Of a DNA stretch of 64,000 bases, positions 60,874 through 64,000 are shown in pieces. Location: positions 27,171,231-27,235,230 of the forward strand of contig OX031060.1 in assembly GCA_943736015.1 (NCBI GenBank), read 5' to 3'. Positions within the stretch are counted from its first letter, which is position 1. Every line of letters starts with the position of its first letter. The notes under the pieces are model-generated. The model was not told where the DNA came from, did no database searches, and saw only the letters and a list, made by a program, of their open reading frames with translations. The stretch is from Tridacna crocea (taxonomy: Eukaryota > Mollusca > Bivalvia > Cardiida > Cardiidae). The position numbers and the translations under genes are program-made.

Positions 60874-61291
60874 CTTTATGAATCTGCGTTTTCAGCACAA
60901 CATCCAACCAATGATCTAAGATATTTTGGATCTTTCACATTTCAAAAAATATGTGATTTGTTCTCCTCGTCCACCATATTGTTTGGATGTTGTTGCTCGG
61001 AGTCCAGTAAGTTTTCTATCTGAAGCCGCATATTGAATTTTATGAAAATTCGATTGCATATTTCAATAAGTGATTGTCTTTGAATTTATCGATAGTTTCT
61101 AAGTCAATCATAATTTATTCTTTTCAAAAAACATATATGTATTGAGAAGTTAGATAATTTATATCACTAGTAAGATACGAAGTTACAAAAAGTCAGCTCC
61201 GTTACTTGTTGCCTAGTAACGAACGCCATTTTTCAAACCGTGAGACAGGTTGGACTTACCTTTTAAGATTTTAACCATAAAAAAGTCGAAG
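60874..61291. promoter_or_regulatory. Shared bidirectional promoter between CFAP47 and DNAJB13
   Basis: Only 418 bp separate the two divergent start codons, with no repeat copy inside, unlike nearly every other non-coding kilobase in the window. It must hold both 5' UTRs and both transcription starts. No clear TATA box is placed for either gene. Inferred: one promoter driving two motile-cilium genes. Confidence 0.7.
61208..61220. promoter_or_regulatory. X-box (RFX-factor binding site)
   Basis: GTTGCCTAGTAAC fits the X-box consensus GTNRCC, 0-3 bases, RGYAAC exactly, with a 1-base spacer. It lies 72 bp before the DNAJB13 ATG and about 335 bp before the CFAP47 ATG. RFX factors acting through X-boxes are the established activators of ciliary genes in animals. 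Confidence 0.8.
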
Positions 61292-61359
61292 ATGGGAGTT
61301 GACTACTATAATATACTGCAGCTGACTAGGTCTGCAACCGATGCAGATATCAAAAGAAA
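61292..61359 (+). CDS. DNAJB13: DNAJB13 exon 1
   Basis: 22 codons plus two bases. J-domain helix I and the start of helix II. The donor GTGAGT follows AAAAGAAA. Confidence 0.8.
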
Positions 61360-63744
61360 GTGAGTTCCTCAAAATTATCCGAGATTAATGCGTAAAATCA
61401 ACGTTGTAATTACACAAGATAATACGAGAGGAATGTTTACAAGTGAATTCGTCTGCTTTTGAGTTCATATAGTTAACGTATGTTACATTCCAGATGAATT
61501 CAATAGATTTATAGCTTTTCCAGAGATTCCTGTTTTCACGACTCTTTAGTAGAAAGCAGACAATGAAAACATTGCCGTGAAAGGAGACATTGCAAATCAC
61601 CAGCATGTTCTCATTTTTCCACGTTTTCTACTACTCATTAAGAAAAAAGAAATTGGAATCACATTGAATTACTCTCAGTTTGGACAAGTCTAAATTTTCA
61701 TTCAGGAAGATGCATTTTAGCAGACACATTGGTCAATATTCTGTGAATCATTTGCTACTGGCTTGATTTTGTAGGAGAAAGTGCACCCATTATCGAACAC
61801 CTAAGCATGATAACTTGCTGTTCATATATAAAACCACCTAATGAACTGTTGACATCATTATGTATCATCTGTTGGTATTAATCACAATTGTGACTGATGA
61901 CTATCGCAGTATAGTGCACCAATATTGAGTTATGGGCATTTCCTCAATGTAACCAAAGGATTCAATTTACGAACACTGGTTATGAATCAGAACACTTATG
62001 GTTGTAAATCCTAACACTTCAGCGATTTTTAAAAAATACCTCTTCAAACACATGTTGAAAGCAGTCTATACCTGAAGTTGTGGGTAGTTGCGAAACAACG
62101 ACAACTCTGGACCGATGTTTTTGTTGACTGGGGTTCTGTCAGATATCGAGGTATGCTGATGGGATCATAGTCTAATATCTATGGATCACTACTAAATCAC
62201 GGAATTGAACAGAAAAGGAGAAAAAAAACTTGAAATCTTGTTGCCTAGTTTGTGTAACTGAAAAGTTTTGAAAATATTGTGACCAAACAAACTTTTTGCT
62301 CATGATGATCAATATCTCCTTTTGTCACAAAGTTTACAACATCATTTTGCAGTAATGCTCAAGATATCAACAAAACAATAGATTTATTCGTATAACAAGC
62401 AACATGCAAATGAAATGAGCCTGCATCAGTGAACAAATTTTCTCATGATAATTGCACCTTCAGTTGTTGAACTTGATACTATTTACCTAATTCTTAATTA
62501 ACTCATTACCAAACGACAATATTTTAGGCTTGTCCAAATTGAAAGCATTTGCAGATGACAAAATAAAAGTGATTGAAAATTTAAAATTCGTTTTGTGAAG
62601 ACTAGAAAACATTGTGGGAAAAGGAGAAAATGCTGGTTATCAACATTTTCTCCTTTTCCCACAATGTTTTCTAAAGGCTTCTTTCTCAGGGTCGTCAAAA
62701 GTAGGGATTGTGTGGTAATGGATTAAAACCAGTCTGGGAAAATAAAGTCTGAAATCCCAACAGTCAAATATCTTCATTAACCATGGGTAATGATTTAAAA
62801 TATCTCTTTATGCTGGTAAATAATAGTTTCACCGTAAGAACACAATACAAAAACAGATTTCTAGTGGTTTTTTGCAGCGAGGTAACCGTAAATCTAAAGT
62901 AACAATGTCGTTGGATTAGCAAATGTCACAATTTTACACACCTGATTGCGGGTAACAAAATGAACTTGAATTTGTAAGAGATATAATCACAGTATCAACT
63001 CCAAACCCGCAAAATAGGAAAGAGTAATAAGGTGTCGTTATACATGTGATGTCATATCTGTACTGCACAGTAGTGCAAAAGAACGAAGGTCATAAATAGG
63101 AACTTGTTCGGAATTAGACGTCGTTCGGAATTATATGCACCCGCTCTATATCTTCAAGTGCACTGCCAATAATCATGTTCATTTATGGAACTTAAGCAAC
63201 GTAACATTACTCACAAAGTATAGAATGGATCAGGCATATTTTTTTAAAAGTCATAACAGATTTGACATGCGTCTTTTTACCTTAAAATAAGCTGAGGTAT
63301 CGGGTTGGCAGACCCCATGTAGCAATTAAGTACTTTTTCATAAGTATTTATATCTTCAGTATTTATGCTTTTCTAAGGTACAGTTGATCCCTTTGCTGAC
63401 AGTGTTAGAGTTAAACAATTAAGCATTATCTTTAAACCAAGGCTCTCTCAATCTGAAAAATTCTCACCTTTACTATCAGTACCATTCCTGATGTGGAGCA
63501 CCAGGCTGGCTAGAACTTGATATCATTCTTTGAAACAAAAAAAAAGCCCTACATAATAAATCTTCCCTTATCACCTAATGCAATTGTTTCATTCTTTAAA
63601 GAATAAGTCCTTATCTGTTACTTATTCATTTCTCCAGCTATCGTAAACTTTCACTCAAATTCCATCCTGACAAAAATCCTGGGGACCAAGTGACTGCAGA
63701 CAAATTCAAGCAAGTGGCAGAGGCATATGATGTGCTGTCCGACT
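61292..63744 (+). CDS. DNAJB13: DNAJB13-like J-domain co-chaperone, first two exons (3' end off window)
   Basis: Seen: exon 1 (61292-61359) opens [20 protein letters not shown] and ends at GTGAGT. Exon 2 (63638-63744), after TCTCCAG, continues [18 protein letters not shown] and ends AEAYDVLSD before GTAAGT. The joined 58 residues are one J domain with an intact HPD motif on the helix II-III loop. Known: DNAJB13 is a type-II Hsp40 of the axonemal radial spoke (RSP16 in Chlamydomonas), lost in some ciliary dyskinesia patients; the MG-x-DYY start and size of the J domain fit the DNAJB1/4/5/13 group. Inferred: DNAJB13 rather than another DNAJB, from the start sequence and the head-to-head pairing with a ciliary gene. 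The client-binding C-terminal domains lie beyond 64000. HPD is worth noting because human DNAJB13 has HPL here. Confidence 0.78.
61524..61710. repeat. Family-1 element, forward, degenerate
   Basis: AAAACATTGCCGTGAAAGGA stem and CTCAGTTTGGACAAGTCTAA tail in DNAJB13 intron 1. Confidence 0.55.
61711..62497. other. DNAJB13 intron 1, no clear feature
   Basis: A faint hairpin-element trace near 62250-62335 (ATTGTGACC, then CTCCTTTTGTCACAAAG); otherwise nothing recognised. Confidence 0.4.
62498..62726. repeat. Family-1 element, reverse
   Basis: TTAACTCATTACC to GGTAATGGATTAA, full length, in DNAJB13 intron 1. Confidence 0.9.
62727..63637. other. DNAJB13 intron 1, remainder
   Basis: AT-rich intron without a recognised repeat or exon up to the acceptor TCTCCAG. 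Confidence 0.4.
63638..63744 (+). CDS. DNAJB13: DNAJB13 exon 2
   Basis: J-domain helices II-IV with HPD. Acceptor TCTCCAG, donor GTAAGT. Its first base completes the codon split after exon 1. Confidence 0.82.
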
Positions 63745-63795
63745 GTAAGTTGCTGTTCATGTCATAATATTTTCTTTACACAAAGGCTGACATAC

Positions 63796-63970
63796 TTAAC
63801 CCTTTACCCTAACAGTCCTGTAATACTCAGCCTTAGAAAGAAGACTTTTCAGAGCACTACGTGAAGAAGAGAAAATGTTTGTTACAAGCATCTTCTCCTT
63901 TGGGCACAAAATTTTCAAAAGTCTTCTTTCCAAAGATTGTGAGATAATTTTTTTTCGGCTTGCAAAGAGC
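63796..63970. repeat. Family-1 element, possibly symmetric form, eroded
   Basis: TTAACCCTTTACCC start; stem GAAGAGAAAATGTTTG / CAAGCATCTTCTCC; right half resembles a second left half (CTTCTTTCCAAAGATTGTGA). In DNAJB13 intron 2. Confidence 0.55.
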
Positions 63971-64000
63971 TCATCAATGTTAGATGTAATATGTTTCAGT

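Noticed and set aside
60874..61291. Additional upstream coding exon of CFAP47
   Set aside because: The ATG at 60873 has a plausible N-terminus and the interval up to DNAJB13 holds no open frame with splice sites.
7075..62698. Recurrent small ORFs on both strands whose peptides contain [17 protein letters not shown] or [18 protein letters not shown]
   Set aside because: They are translations of the two strands of the family-1 hairpin. They recur because the DNA repeat recurs, have no conserved start or stop, and no splice logic.
2711..63970. Could the regular hairpin repeats be a CRISPR array?
   Set aside because: The units are ~230 bp, diverged, irregularly spaced and lie in introns of a eukaryotic gene.
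1..64000. A piggyBac-type transposase or other autonomous partner for the TTAA elements
   Set aside because: No frame with a DDD/DDE transposase pattern was found; the partner, if any, is outside the window.

Overview
This is eukaryotic, AT-rich genomic DNA that is almost entirely intron. It looks like an invertebrate metazoan, most likely a bivalve mollusc. That rests on the gene content, the GT-AG introns and repeat types I associate with bivalve genomes (short hairpin elements with an AGATCAGACTGCAC-type core and ~165-bp tandem units); the species cannot be fixed from the window.

Two genes lie head to head. On the minus strand, from the start codon at 60873 down to 961 and running off the left edge, is a large gene whose exons match CFAP47, a cilia- and flagella-associated protein with ASH/MSP-like beta domains and a calponin-homology domain. 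I placed 43 coding exons. All have AC/CT (GT-AG) borders and keep one open frame of 7,299 nt (2,433 codons), so this is roughly the N-terminal three quarters of the protein. On the plus strand, starting at 61292 and running off the right edge, are the first two coding exons of a DnaJ protein, best matched to DNAJB13, a radial-spoke co-chaperone. The 418 bp between the two start codons holds a perfect RFX X-box, so the two axonemal genes probably share a bidirectional ciliary promoter.

The introns carry an exceptional load of one short repeat, about 60-70 copies or roughly one per kb. I call it family 1. It is about 230 bp, begins and ends at TTAA with 13-bp inverted ends (TTAACYCWTTACC), and has a ~65-bp near-perfect palindrome in the centre. 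Some copies abut through a single shared TTAA, some are symmetric (two left halves or two right halves), and several show matching changes on both hairpin arms or both termini. Three unrelated TTAA-flanked elements are also present (46094/51740; 5953-6322; 57010-57727). No transposase is encoded here.

Other structures are a 58-bp perfect inverted repeat with a TTCG loop (19553-19696), a 113-bp hairpin (30108-30220), a ~200-bp-armed inverted-repeat element in CFAP47 intron 1 (59843-60640), ~165-bp and 21-bp tandem repeats, a pogo/Tigger-like end and a frameshifted retroelement remnant (39214-39505). No tRNA, rRNA, CRISPR or prokaryotic feature was seen.
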